Assembly: GCA_036490475.1 (NCBI GenBank)
Contig: DASXDT010000002.1
Span: 124,001-188,000, forward strand
Length of the DNA stretch: 64,000 nt
Reading direction: 5' to 3'
From: Candidatus Tumulicola sp.
GTDB lineage: Bacteria > Vulcanimicrobiota > Vulcanimicrobiia > Vulcanimicrobiales > Vulcanimicrobiaceae
The notes beneath the pieces are model-generated. The model made no database searches and was not told where the DNA came from. It saw only the letters and a program-made list of their open reading frames with translations. The position numbers were made by a program, and so were the translations under genes. The first letter of the stretch is position 1; the number at the start of each line of letters is the position of its first letter. Positions 8,755 to 17,149 of this stretch are shown here, in pieces.

Positions 8755-9798
8755 CTAGTAGTGGCTTTGCGTGCCTTGTGGGAAGACGGTCATCGCGACC
8801 GCCCAATGCTGCAATGCGGGCGCACTCAAGGTTGCAATCGGAGGAGCGTCACCGCCGGCACCCGGCGCGAAGACGAGCACTCGGCCTGCGTCATCGACGT
8901 ACAGATTACCGTGTCGGTCGAAACTGAGGGCGGTGGGGTATTGGATTGTCGTATCAGGTCCAGCAATCGTTCGTAGCGGTGCGATGTTGCCGTTGGTGCT
9001 GCCGGCCGGGTAGACGGTGATGGACGCGTGGGCGACCTGGGCGACATAGAGGTTACTGGTTTGGTCAAAGGCGAGGCCAGACGGACTGAATATCGCGGTC
9101 TTCGGGCCGGTGATAGTTCCAATCGGGCGTGCCGATCCATGCGTGCCGGCGCTAAAGACTTCGATCGCGCCGTTGCCGTGATAGCCGTTGCGGCTCGTAG
9201 AGAGATAGATTCGTCCGCTGGCATCGAGTGCGATGCCGTTTGCGAGACGCCGCCGCTCGAGTTGCCGGGTGCGCTGGTAGGTGCCGTTGACGTCGTGGTA
9301 GACCGCGTTGTTCCCCGCAAGGCTTCCGATGGCTTCACCGGCGGTGTAGATGTTTTCGTGTCGGTCGATGTAGAGTGCATTGACCGGTCCGACGTTGCCG
9401 ATCGTGCGGAGCGGCGCGACATCGCCGTATTGCTGTTTGGCATATTCGGTAATGGTGCACGTGTCGCACGAGCTGTCGCCAAAGCCATTGGCGACGAAGA
9501 TGTTGCCGTTCCGGTCGGGAGCGATTGCGTATGGCGTGGTGATTCCGGATGCCAGGCCGGCGATCGTTCCGAGCAATCGCGGTTTGTGACCGGTATATGC
9601 CTGCACGGCGCCGATCACGCTTGGGTCGACTTGATCGAGCTCGACGATATAGAGCGTACCATCGATGGAAAAGCCCGAATGCGACGCGTGACCGTTTGGA
9701 ATAGCCGTAGCGGATCTCGCAGCGACAACTGGGGTTGTTGCAGCACCACTGCAACCGCTCATAACAATGAAGAGTAGGCTGAAAGCACAAAGACGCAT
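8755..9798 (-). CDS. NHL-repeat lipoprotein
   Basis: A 347-residue lipoprotein (MRLCAFSLLFIVMSGCSG, lipobox Cys16) with a good ribosome site (GAGGAAC) before the ATG at 9798. The mature part has at least five blade-like repeats with the NHL pattern, for example PYAIAPDRNGNIFVANGFG, NGIALDASGRIYLSTSRNG, SGLAFDQTSNLYVAQVAH and TALSFDRHGNLYVDDAG. It should fold as a six-bladed propeller in the periplasm or at the surface. A similar lipoprotein is at 6715. A frameshifted LuxR gene lies just upstream on the same strand, mirroring the LuxR/lipoprotein pairing there. Confidence 0.87.
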   Translation of the reverse strand: MRLCAFSLLFIVMSGCSGAATTPVVAARSATAIPNGHASHSGFSIDGTLYIVELDQVDPSVIGAVQAYTGHKPRLLGTIAGLASGITTPYAIAPDRNGNIFVANGFGDSSCDTCTITEYAKQQYGDVAPLRTIGNVGPVNALYIDRHENIYTAGEAIGSLAGNNAVYHDVNGTYQRTRQLERRRLANGIALDASGRIYLSTSRNGYHGNGAIEVFSAGTHGSARPIGTITGPKTAIFSPSGLAFDQTSNLYVAQVAHASITVYPAGSTNGNIAPLRTIAGPDTTIQYPTALSFDRHGNLYVDDAGRVLVFAPGAGGDAPPIATLSAPALQHWAVAMTVFPQGTQSHY

Positions 9799-9969
9799 AG
9801 ACGTTCCTCTGTATAACGATACGACGATAGCGGTGCCTCGCTCTACGGAGGAACGTAGCGTTCGGCTAGGGCGGTCGAACCATACGCCTGAGACGATGGG
9901 CCTAGGGAGGGGTGCGCTGGGCGCGACGGTTGGCGATGCCGGCGCCGCCGGCGATGCAGCAGCCGAACG

Positions 9970-10484
9970 TTACTGGTGGTAGATCGCGGTCTTTGCAATC
10001 AGCTCTGCGCGGGATCGGACTTCGAATTTCTTAAAGAGCACTTTGACGTGATTGCGCACGGTGTGAATGCTGCGGTCGAGTTCTTCGGCGATCCGCGCGT
10101 CCGAAAAGCCTTGGTTCACAGCGAAGAGCACCTTGCGCTGCGCCGACGGTAAAGCGTCAATGGCGCGTCTAACGACCGGTCTTCGGACGCTGGATGGAGC
10201 AAGGGCGGGGACTCGTAGGCCTGATAGGCGTCGAGTGCAGCTTCGAGCCGCTTTCTCCGCGGTGAGTCTTGGGCGGTCGCATTGATTAATTGCTGCAGCA
10301 TCTGTTCGTCGTTTGGGCCGTGCAACGACTCGCGCACCTTGTCCGCGATCGGTTTGAGACCGTCATCGTCGAGTGCCTCGCATAAGCGCTGAACCTCCTT
10401 TCGCGTCGCATCGTTCGTATTCACAAGAGCGCAGCGCGCGAGCATCGGAAGAATGCTGAGGTGCTTCATCGATGATTCAGGCAT
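9970..10484 (-). pseudogene. LuxR-type regulator broken by a frameshift
   Basis: The first part (MPESSMKHLSILPMLARCAL, from 10484) is a helical domain of about 100 residues that runs out of frame after PPLLHPASED. One frame over, the sequence continues with a complete LuxR helix-turn-helix: ALPSAQRKVLFAVNQGFSDA, RIAEELDRSIHTVRNHVKVL, ending IAKTAIYHQ at a TAA (9970-9972). The frame switch must lie around 10150-10240. Either the gene is inactivated, or there is a sequencing indel, or the frames are joined by recoding. If intact it would be a ~170-residue DNA-binding regulator. Confidence 0.65.
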
Positions 10485-10753
10485 ACGCTACACTTTCCCA
10501 AACGATGAGCAACGTCCCGGGCTGCCGACTTGTTGGTCACGACATTCAGACGTGTTCCATTTGCGCGCGAAAGAGGGCTCGGCGTTCCGAGGAGACGTAC
10601 AGCCAAAGATGGGTTCTGTAACGGTTCGCATCGCGTCGCCCGGGGAGTGGGACATTGGCCGAAAGGTCGCCTTACAAGAAGCCCTAGCTCCGGCAGCGCT
10701 TGCCGATACGCCAGAAGCGATCGCGCTCACAAGAATATCTGGACATACGCGGA

Positions 10754-11143
10754 ATGGACCTTTACATGCTGAAAAACGGCTTTAGCACCTTTGCTTCCAG
10801 CGTTAATCGCTTCGTTTCATCGCCAGCGGCCACAGGCGCCGCTTTCCTTGTCATTATTGTCTGGGCCATATTCGGACCGGCGACGCACTATTCGAATAGC
10901 TGGCAACTTATTATCAACACTGGAACGACGATCGTTACCTTCCTCATGGTCTTCGTCCTGAATAATGCCCAGAGCCGCGATACTGCAGCGATGAATGTAA
11001 AGCTCGACGCGCTGATTATCGCAATCGCAAAAGCCGATAATCGGCTGATTGGGCTCGAGTCAAAACCGGCCACCCAAGTCGAGCAACTAACAGCGGAAAT
11101 ACGAGAGTCAATCGAAAGACAAAACTCGGTTAGTAATGAATAG
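10754..11143 (+). CDS. Low-affinity iron permease-like membrane protein
   Basis: About 129 residues with two hydrophobic helices and the block SWQLIINTGTTIVTFLMVFV followed by LNNAQSRDTAAMNVKLDALI, which is the hallmark of the low-affinity iron permease family (PF04120, related to yeast Fet4). Only the short single-domain bacterial form is present. Transport of iron has not been shown for most bacterial members. Two nearby ATGs (10754, 10766) are possible starts; neither has a strong ribosome site. The C-terminal helix is charged and probably cytoplasmic. Confidence 0.8.
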   Translation: MDLYMLKNGFSTFASSVNRFVSSPAATGAAFLVIIVWAIFGPATHYSNSWQLIINTGTTIVTFLMVFVLNNAQSRDTAAMNVKLDALIIAIAKADNRLIGLESKPATQVEQLTAEIRESIERQNSVSNE

Positions 11144-11179
11144 CAGCCACTGCCGCGTGGCCGCGAGCGGCCACCTGGC

Positions 11180-11584
11180 ATGATTGACCATCAAAACGAC
11201 ATCGTGGCAGCCTGTTTGTCCGGCGCCTCCGACAAATCGCTTTCCTTTCAGCAGATCGCCGCAACGCTGGAAGGCGAAGGCTTCGAAAGTCTGCTCGTGG
11301 ACTTCCGTCGGTCGGCAGCAACATTCTACCAGAGCGGCGACGGGGCGGCGGTTGTGGCCCGTCTCAAGCCAACCCAAGGTATGGTCGGTCATGTTTTTGC
11401 CGAAGCGGAAATTCGGTCGGCTATCAAGCGAACCAGCCGCGGTTCATATCAGTACGGTTGCCTTGAATGGTGGAATGATCTCGTCGAAGCCGGCTGCGCG
11501 GGCTTCATTGCCTCGTTTTCTGCGCACCGTGTTATTTACTTCGGGAGAAACGCCGAAGCGTTGATTATCCAGGAAGACGCGTAG
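11180..11584 (+). CDS. DUF1398 family protein
   Basis: A 134-residue soluble protein. The VDFRRSAATFY block, an IRSAIKRTSRGSYQY-like centre and the end AGCAGFIASFSAHRVIYFGR match the DUF1398 (E. coli YbcV-like) layout. The biochemical function of the family is unknown. It lies 36 bases after the iron-permease-like gene in the same direction, so the two may share a transcript. Confidence 0.75.
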   Translation: MIDHQNDIVAACLSGASDKSLSFQQIAATLEGEGFESLLVDFRRSAATFYQSGDGAAVVARLKPTQGMVGHVFAEAEIRSAIKRTSRGSYQYGCLEWWNDLVEAGCAGFIASFSAHRVIYFGRNAEALIIQEDA

Positions 11585-11622
11585 CCTCCAGTACCAGGCA
11601 CGACCTCGGAAGTGGCACCTTG

Positions 11623-12237
11623 TTATCGCTGTGCGTTCCAATCGACCGCGTCCACGAACGTCGAATAGGGTTCACCGGAGTTCGCGAGTTTGGCATACAC
11701 GCGCCTCGCAATCACGGCGTCCACGTCCTCATCGGAATGCAATGCTGTTTGCAATGCGTCAGCCAATCGTTTTTTCTCGCTTCGATCCCGGGTTGATAGC
11801 AGTTGCGATTCAAGGCTCGATATTTCTTGGTCCAGCTGTCGCGAGAAATTCGTTCGTTGCTTCGTCCATTCCGCCACTGCGGCTTGCGCCAGGGATGCTA
11901 ATAGATAAAACGGGATACGCTTGAGACTGGAGCTCGAAGGGGACTGGTTGGCTTTCAGTGTCTTTGGTGAAGCGGGAGGAAGCACCGGAGCGTCAGCGTT
12001 GGGAAAGACCTTGAAAATATATTTCGGGCGTCCGGTTGGAGGCTGTCGCCCGCGCAGAGGCGCTTGAAGAACGCTCGCTAACCGTTGCGCCCGCAGCCGG
12101 CCGACTAACGCGGAATCTTCAGTCGTTCGGAGGTCTGTTCCGGTCGACTTTGTCGTTCCGGCGATCCAATCTGAATCGATAGGTTCTTTCAACGCTAAGG
12201 CGATCGTTAAAAGATTAGTATGAGGGCGCGGTGACAT
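11623..12237 (-). CDS. Hypothetical protein, 204 residues
   Basis: Begins MSPRPHTNLLTIALALKEPI at an ATG at 12237. The first 80 residues look like a possible winged-helix fold (LVGRLRAQRLASVL..., GRPKYIFKVFP), followed by a Pro/Ser linker and a charged helix (FSRQLDQEISSLESQLLSTR). No family recognised. Convergent with the DUF1398 gene. It stands at the left edge of the accessory region and could be a DNA-binding accessory protein; this is a guess. Confidence 0.6.
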   Translation of the reverse strand: MSPRPHTNLLTIALALKEPIDSDWIAGTTKSTGTDLRTTEDSALVGRLRAQRLASVLQAPLRGRQPPTGRPKYIFKVFPNADAPVLPPASPKTLKANQSPSSSSLKRIPFYLLASLAQAAVAEWTKQRTNFSRQLDQEISSLESQLLSTRDRSEKKRLADALQTALHSDEDVDAVIARRVYAKLANSGEPYSTFVDAVDWNAQR

Positions 12238-12678
12238 AGAAAGCCGCTTATTGTATTAGGGAATGGATTCCTTTTTCCGGCTAATGCCGGCCGCTCGATA
12301 ATTACGATACTTGTCGTATGAGCATATCAAGGAATCACCAACTCAGGGCGTATTTACTTTGACGATTGAAGCGCCGGGTCTTAATCGATCACGTCGCTCG
12401 ACATTCGAGCAGCGAAAGACTGGTCGCCAAGAGCCCCGGTCCGGCTCGAGCCGGGTCGAGCCTGGCCCAGCCTACGCGACGGCCGACTGCGCGGCGGGTA
12501 GAGTGCCTTGCCCTGCCGTAGTGCCGAACCGCAGGCTGTCGACGCCGGTGCTCGTCACTTTGACGAGCGGGGATACGCTGCGGGAGGACCAGCATTCTAA
12601 AGGCTCCGACAGACATTACGGCCGCCAAGAAGCTCTACGACGCGGTCCTTGCAGCGAACCCCGCGTGGGGCGTTGGTC
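12238..12678. other. Upstream region of the methyltransferase gene
   Basis: No convincing gene. It contains a short palindromic element around 12301-12320 (TACGA/TCGTA) and a GC-rich inverted repeat near 12450 (GGCTCGAGCC and following CGAGCC copies). Promoters for the two divergent genes probably lie here. Confidence 0.4.
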
Positions 12679-14229
12679 ATGGCACGTAGCGCCGTGCCCA
12701 AGCGGGCTCGCGAGATAGGTACTCGCATCGTGTACTGCGGTGACTGCCTGGACCAACTTCAAAAGCTTCCCGATGATTGCGTCGATCTGGTCTATATCGA
12801 CCCCCCGTTCAACTCGAACCGGAACTACGAGATATTTTGGGGGGAGACGAAAGAGAAGCGCGCCTTCGAGGACCGGCACGCTTCGACAAAGGCGTATATC
12901 GAATTTATGCGACCCCGGTGCGTCGAACTCGGCCGCGTGTTAAAGCCATCGGGAAGCCTGTATTATCATTGTGATTGGCACGCCAGCCACTACGTCAAGA
13001 TCATGCTCGACCAAATCCTTGGCGAGAATCAGTTTCTCAACGAGATTATTTGGAAGCGCGCAGACACGCATAACGATGCCGTCAAACAGTTTCCTGTTGT
13101 TAGCGATTCCCTGTTCTTATATTCGGGAGGCTCTTCGAAATACACGTTCGTTCCCCAGCACACGACCTATCCTGAAAAGACCCTGCGAGACTGGTACCAA
13201 TGGCTTGAACTTCCCGATGGTAGCATACGACGCATGACGAAGGACGAGATTGCGCTGCAGTCAATCCCGCCAGGAGCTAGGCGCTTCAATACGGACAACC
13301 TCGCTAGCCCGAACCCGCGCCCTAATCTCATGTACAAATACAAAGGCTATCCTCACCCGTCGAAAGGCTGGCGGTGCGACGAGGAACGCATGAAAATGCT
13401 GGATAGCAAGGGGTTGTTGTTGTTTCCGGCAGACAAGACGGGCCGAATTATGTTCAAGCGTTATCTCGACGAACAAGAGGGTCCGATCCTTGGAAATGTG
13501 TGGACCGATATCAGCCAGCTTCGTGCGAATGACGCCGAGCGCATGGGCTATCCAACGCAGAAGCCCATCGCTCTGCTAGAGCGCGTCATAAATGCCAGCA
13601 GCGTCAAGGGCGATATTGTTCTCGATGCATTTTGCGGCTGCGGTACGGCCATCGTCGCCGCACAGCGGCTTGAAAGGCAATGGATCGGGATTGATATTTC
13701 CCCGACGGCGTGTCGCGTTATGGCGAAACGTCTGGTCCGCGACTGCCAAATGCAAGAGGGCGAAGACGCCTGGATGGCGGGCAATCGCGGCTTCGTTGTC
13801 CGCGATCTTCCCTGGAGCAAAGAAAAACTTCGCAAGATGCCGCCCTTCGAGTTTGAAAACTGGGCCGTCATCGCGATTGGCGGACTGCCGAACAAAGCGA
13901 AGGTTGGCGACATGGGCATTGACGGAAAAATCTACCCCGTTTCGGCCACCCCAGAACGTAGAGGGGCAAGCACGGGCGAGTTTGACTTTATGGACGCGTG
14001 GTATCCGATTCAAGTTAAACAAAAGGACAAGGTAGGTCGCCCCGACATAGATGCCTTCGAGGCGATGATGGTGCGCGAGGAGCGGACCAAAGGGTTCTTT
14101 GTTTCGTTCGACTACAGCTCGGACGCGTTGCGAGAGATCGACAGATTCTTCAAGTCGTCCGGCAAGGTGATAGTGCCCTTCACTGTGTCAGAGATTCTGG
14201 ACGAACATATCGCCCACAAGCTAGCGTAG
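12679..14229 (+). CDS. Beta-class DNA methyltransferase fused to Mrr-like nuclease domain
   Basis: A 516-residue two-domain protein. Residues 15-350 are an amino-methyltransferase: motif IV DPPF at 41-44 (N6-adenine/N4-cytosine type), then a target-recognition insert, then motif I DAFCGCGT at about 316-323 with TQKP before it, so the motif order is IV-I (beta class). Residues 395-516 resemble an Mrr/PD-(D/E)xK nuclease: GDMGIDGK (Asp415) followed about 30 residues on by IQVKQKD (Gln445, Lys447) and GRPDIDAFEAMM. The protein may both modify and cut the same sites, but the second domain's activity is inference. The start at 12679 (MARSAVPKRA) is preferred over 12649. Nine bases precede the HNH-like gene. 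Confidence 0.85.
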   Translation: MARSAVPKRAREIGTRIVYCGDCLDQLQKLPDDCVDLVYIDPPFNSNRNYEIFWGETKEKRAFEDRHASTKAYIEFMRPRCVELGRVLKPSGSLYYHCDWHASHYVKIMLDQILGENQFLNEIIWKRADTHNDAVKQFPVVSDSLFLYSGGSSKYTFVPQHTTYPEKTLRDWYQWLELPDGSIRRMTKDEIALQSIPPGARRFNTDNLASPNPRPNLMYKYKGYPHPSKGWRCDEERMKMLDSKGLLLFPADKTGRIMFKRYLDEQEGPILGNVWTDISQLRANDAERMGYPTQKPIALLERVINASSVKGDIVLDAFCGCGTAIVAAQRLERQWIGIDISPTACRVMAKRLVRDCQMQEGEDAWMAGNRGFVVRDLPWSKEKLRKMPPFEFENWAVIAIGGLPNKAKVGDMGIDGKIYPVSATPERRGASTGEFDFMDAWYPIQVKQKDKVGRPDIDAFEAMMVREERTKGFFVSFDYSSDALREIDRFFKSSGKVIVPFTVSEILDEHIAHKLA

Positions 14230-14238
14230 GGCGCAATC

Positions 14239-14988
14239 ATGGCAAGCACCTGTGTTTTTTGCGGGAAGGGTGGCGTTACCAAAGAACACCTCTTTGCTAA
14301 GTGGGTGCGAGATACGTTTTATGACCCGTCGCTTCCCTCGCCCGTATTTGACCTGCAACGCGACGCCGTTCCGGTTTGGTCGTACAGCGGCGACCATTCG
14401 CTGGAACACACCGTTAAAGCGTTCTGCGCTGCCTGCAATAACGGTTGGATGAGCCGTCTCGAAGTTCAGGTCGCAAAGATATTGCAGCCGATGCTTAAGG
14501 CGGAACGCGTCGGGATAAAGCTAGGATACACGGCACAATTAACGGTCGCTTCATGGGCGACGAAGACCGCACTTGTATTGCACCAACTTCACCCAGCCGC
14601 GCAAAGCATTCCAAGTTCGTACTATTCTAACTTCTATCAAAAAGCACAGCCGTCGAGCGATACCTTCGTCTTGATCGGAGCGCGACATAACGTGGGCAAC
14701 GCTAAGGGTAGTAATATCTTCGAAAACAAGGACGGGGGACGCAACTTCGGGTCCGGCTGCAGTATAGTCCAGCTGCACTACGCTATCGGCGCACTCTATC
14801 TCGCGGTCATCTTATTCATCGGGCGGTCGCGCCGTTACCCGCGAGCAATCAACGGGGACGCCGCTGGCAGGGCAATGGCTGTCTGGCCCATCCAACACCG
14901 CGATGTTGTCTGGCCATCCCCTTCCATAAGCGATGCTGGAGGTATTGACGGGATGTTCGATGCCTTTACCGGGGCGTTCTGGGGATAG
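14239..14988 (+). CDS. HNH-like treble-clef protein
   Basis: A 249-residue protein beginning MASTCVFCGKGGVTKEHLFA. The CxxC (5, 8), the EH pair (16-17), and a second CxxC in FCAACNNGW (63, 66) form the zinc-bound treble clef seen in HNH-type endonuclease families. The rest has two hydrophobic stretches and no motif I recognise. It follows the methyltransferase-nuclease fusion by nine bases and is probably co-transcribed, so a role in the same restriction or defence activity is likely but unproven. Confidence 0.7.
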   Translation: MASTCVFCGKGGVTKEHLFAKWVRDTFYDPSLPSPVFDLQRDAVPVWSYSGDHSLEHTVKAFCAACNNGWMSRLEVQVAKILQPMLKAERVGIKLGYTAQLTVASWATKTALVLHQLHPAAQSIPSSYYSNFYQKAQPSSDTFVLIGARHNVGNAKGSNIFENKDGGRNFGSGCSIVQLHYAIGALYLAVILFIGRSRRYPRAINGDAAGRAMAVWPIQHRDVVWPSPSISDAGGIDGMFDAFTGAFWG

Positions 14989-15009
14989 GCGTTCTTCGGC
15001 TTCTCCGGG

Positions 15010-15145
15010 TCCAGCTTACCCCTCCTCACTCTATTTCGTGTTCGTTCCTCGACGCTGAGGCGGTTAACGTCAAGGACGTCGCCTCGCCAAAGCAGCGTAG
15101 TGGCGCGCTGCGTGGCGTGTGCTGGCGCGAAAGCACGCGACCTAT
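15010..15145 (+). repeat. Dispersed intergenic repeat, copy D
   Basis: The 5' part (TTACCCCTCCTCACTCTATTTCG) matches copy A, and a downstream part (GTAGTGGCGCGCTGCG then TGTGCTG) matches the region after copy C near 27928. The middle is diverged and lacks the GGGGTGGGGGT half. Confidence 0.45.
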
Positions 15146-15311
15146 GAAATACCCACCGTTTTCGATTCCGTACGCTGCAGGCTGTTTCTCGGCCATTTCC
15201 GGCCACCGTAACGCACGGCGACGCGACTTATCGACCCGCCGGATCCGCGTTTGAATCGGTTAGCCGCGGCGAAAGGAAACTGAGACGTCGAGCCGGCCGC
15301 CTTGCATCGTC

Positions 15312-15338
15312 CTTGATGTCTGGAAATCAGACATCAAG
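15312..15338. repeat. Perfect 11-bp hairpin
   Basis: CTTGATGTCTG and its exact complement CAGACATCAAG are separated by GAAAT. There is no T-run on either side, so it is not a typical terminator. It lies between the HNH gene and the recombinase region and might be a protein-binding or recombination site. Confidence 0.6.
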
Positions 15339-15445
15339 AGCGTTCGGACTCCGGGAATCGCATTGGCCACGTTTCGGGCTTGTGCTCGGGCGTGTGCGAC
15401 GCAGCCGCGACTCACCCGTTTATTCCGTTGCCGCCACAGCCGATT

Positions 15446-15835
15446 CTAGGTCGGTTTCGATGGGGGTTTACGGCTGCGTTCGGCGGCAAGGTCGGCGGCT
15501 CGCAAAATATGCGACGTTGGCCCCAGACGGCGTCGGCGTTTACCCGGGCTCTTAGGCACCGGCGGCAAGACAATTTTGACGACGCCAGCGATGGCGCCGA
15601 CGCTGGCCCAATACGACTGGCAGAACAGTTCCATGTCGTCAGCAGTTTGGATGTGCAATCGCGATGCGACGATGGCCGCGATGCGCCGTTGCTCTTCCTC
15701 GAGCTTCGGCGTTTCGCGCAGCGCACGATCGATAAGTCGACGAGCCCGTGCGAGATCGCCCGTGGGCTGATTGATCACGCCCGCCAGGAGGGCGCGAGCT
15801 TCCGCAAGCGGGCCTTCCTTTTTCGTTGACGCCAT
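15446..15835 (-). CDS. Hypothetical protein, 129 residues
   Basis: Starts MASTKKEGPLAEARALLAGV at 15835. The first 90 residues form amphipathic helices with many charged residues (ARRLIDRALRETPKLEEEQR), then a hydrophobic stretch and a basic tail (SPGKRRRRLG). No family recognised. It is divergent from the serine recombinase with about 50 bases between starts, so the two may share a regulatory region. Plus-strand ORFs here are less convincing. Confidence 0.5.
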   Translation of the reverse strand: MASTKKEGPLAEARALLAGVINQPTGDLARARRLIDRALRETPKLEEEQRRIAAIVASRLHIQTADDMELFCQSYWASVGAIAGVVKIVLPPVPKSPGKRRRRLGPTSHILRAADLAAERSRKPPSKPT

Positions 15836-15884
15836 TTTTTATTGCGCCGTGCAGTGCGGGTCGGCACTGTACAGAAAGGTCGTC

Positions 15885-16604
15885 ATGCGTCAGCGGAAAC
15901 TGCCTAGGAAATCGGTCGGCTTAACGGTCGGCTACATCCGTGTGTCGTCTGACGACCAAGCCGAAAACGGTGCGTCGTTGGACTGCCAAGAAGCCCGCGT
16001 TCGTGCGTATGCCGAAGCGATGGACCTGCCGTTACACGAGGTGATAGCCGACGCCGGTGTTAGTGCGAAGACGTTGCAACGTCCCGGTATGACCCGTATC
16101 CTTGCCGGTGTACGAGATGGCTCTATCGTTCGCGTGATTGCCCTAAAGCTCGACCGATACACTCGCTCGATACGCGACCTCGACTCCATCCTCGAACTAT
16201 TCAAAGAGCATAAGGCGTCGTTGGTATCCGTTTCGGACCAACTTGACACTAAGACGGCTTCAGGACGGCTCATAGTAAACATGCTCGGCAGTGTGGCGCA
16301 ATGGGAACGCGAAATTATTGCGGAACGCACGTCCGACGTGTTGGCTGACAAACGTCAAAAAGGTCAAGTCTACGGCTCTACACCATTTGGCTATCGTCGC
16401 GACGGCAAGCAACTTCTGCCCGACGAGTTCGAGCAGAACGCACTGCAGGAAGCACTTCGCATGGACCGTGCTGAAAGCAGTTTCCGCGAGATAGGCCGGA
16501 TGCTCACCGAACGTGGCGCTCGACCCAAACGCGCAGCCGTATGGCATGCTTCATCGGTACGCGCAATGCTCCGTTCGCGCATCGTTACCGAAGCATCGGC
16601 ATGA
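15885..16604 (+). CDS. Serine recombinase (resolvase/invertase type)
   Basis: A 239-residue site-specific recombinase. The N-terminal catalytic domain shows VGYIRVSSDDQ (nucleophile Ser21), IALKLDRYTRS and the SGRLIVNMLGSVAQWEREII helix. A short C-terminal region (TPFGYRRDG..., with helix-turn-helix-like FREIGRMLTERGARPKR) replaces the long recombinase and zinc-ribbon domains of large serine integrases. The ATG at 15885 follows AAAGGT. Likely mediates excision, inversion or integration of the accessory region; partner sites may be the repeated motifs directly downstream. Confidence 0.88.
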   Translation: MRQRKLPRKSVGLTVGYIRVSSDDQAENGASLDCQEARVRAYAEAMDLPLHEVIADAGVSAKTLQRPGMTRILAGVRDGSIVRVIALKLDRYTRSIRDLDSILELFKEHKASLVSVSDQLDTKTASGRLIVNMLGSVAQWEREIIAERTSDVLADKRQKGQVYGSTPFGYRRDGKQLLPDEFEQNALQEALRMDRAESSFREIGRMLTERGARPKRAAVWHASSVRAMLRSRIVTEASA

Positions 16605-17149
16605 TGGAATTCTAGCCCCGTGGCTGCATTTTGCCGGCTGGTGACACCATAACACTACCAGCCGTCGTAACGTGCGTCTAGCGGCTAGGAACGGCACGTA
16701 TGGACCAGTTACGACTGCTCTGCTACTGCCAGAAATGCGCGGGAATTATGGCGCAAGCGAGAGTTCATCTCGTTGCAAGGCAATGGCTACCTCATGGGAC
16801 TCAATGAGGGGTCTTGTACCCTCTTCTCGTGCTTGATTTTATGGAAACGATTGCAAAATAGCGATATTCTGCAAGATATTTGATGGTCACGGACCCGGCA
16901 TTTGAGGGGTCAATGGGGTACCCTTTATGCCAGCTATAGCCGTAAGTGGAACCGTCGCGACGTTACGCAACGGTCACCTCAAAGCTAGCTTTTCCGTTTC
17001 CGTTATCGTCCGGATACGGGAACAAGCCTTCGGCAGTTTTCGCAGTCCAAAACAGTTCATATGTACCGGGCACACTACTTTGCTTGAGTCTACGCACATT
17101 TCGATTTCAAGGTGACCGTTCTGCCATCACACAGCTCCGATGGGGTTTC
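16605..17149. other. Intergenic stretch with paired motifs downstream of the recombinase
   Basis: No convincing gene. Two related elements, TGAGGGGTC...GTACCCT at 16805-16822 and again at 16903-16924, are separated by an AT-rich segment. They are candidates for recombinase sites or an operator pair. Two overlapping ORFs starting near 16927 lack features. Confidence 0.45.

Larger units (their letters stand above)
14989..15445. other. Intergenic stretch with repeat and hairpin
   Basis: No supported gene. It holds copy D of the dispersed repeat (15010-15145) and a perfect 11-bp inverted repeat at 15312-15338. Remaining ORFs are short and without features. Confidence 0.5.

Noticed and set aside
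9028-9777. 249-codon plus-strand ORF
   Set aside because: Antisense to the NHL lipoprotein, no start signal or domain.
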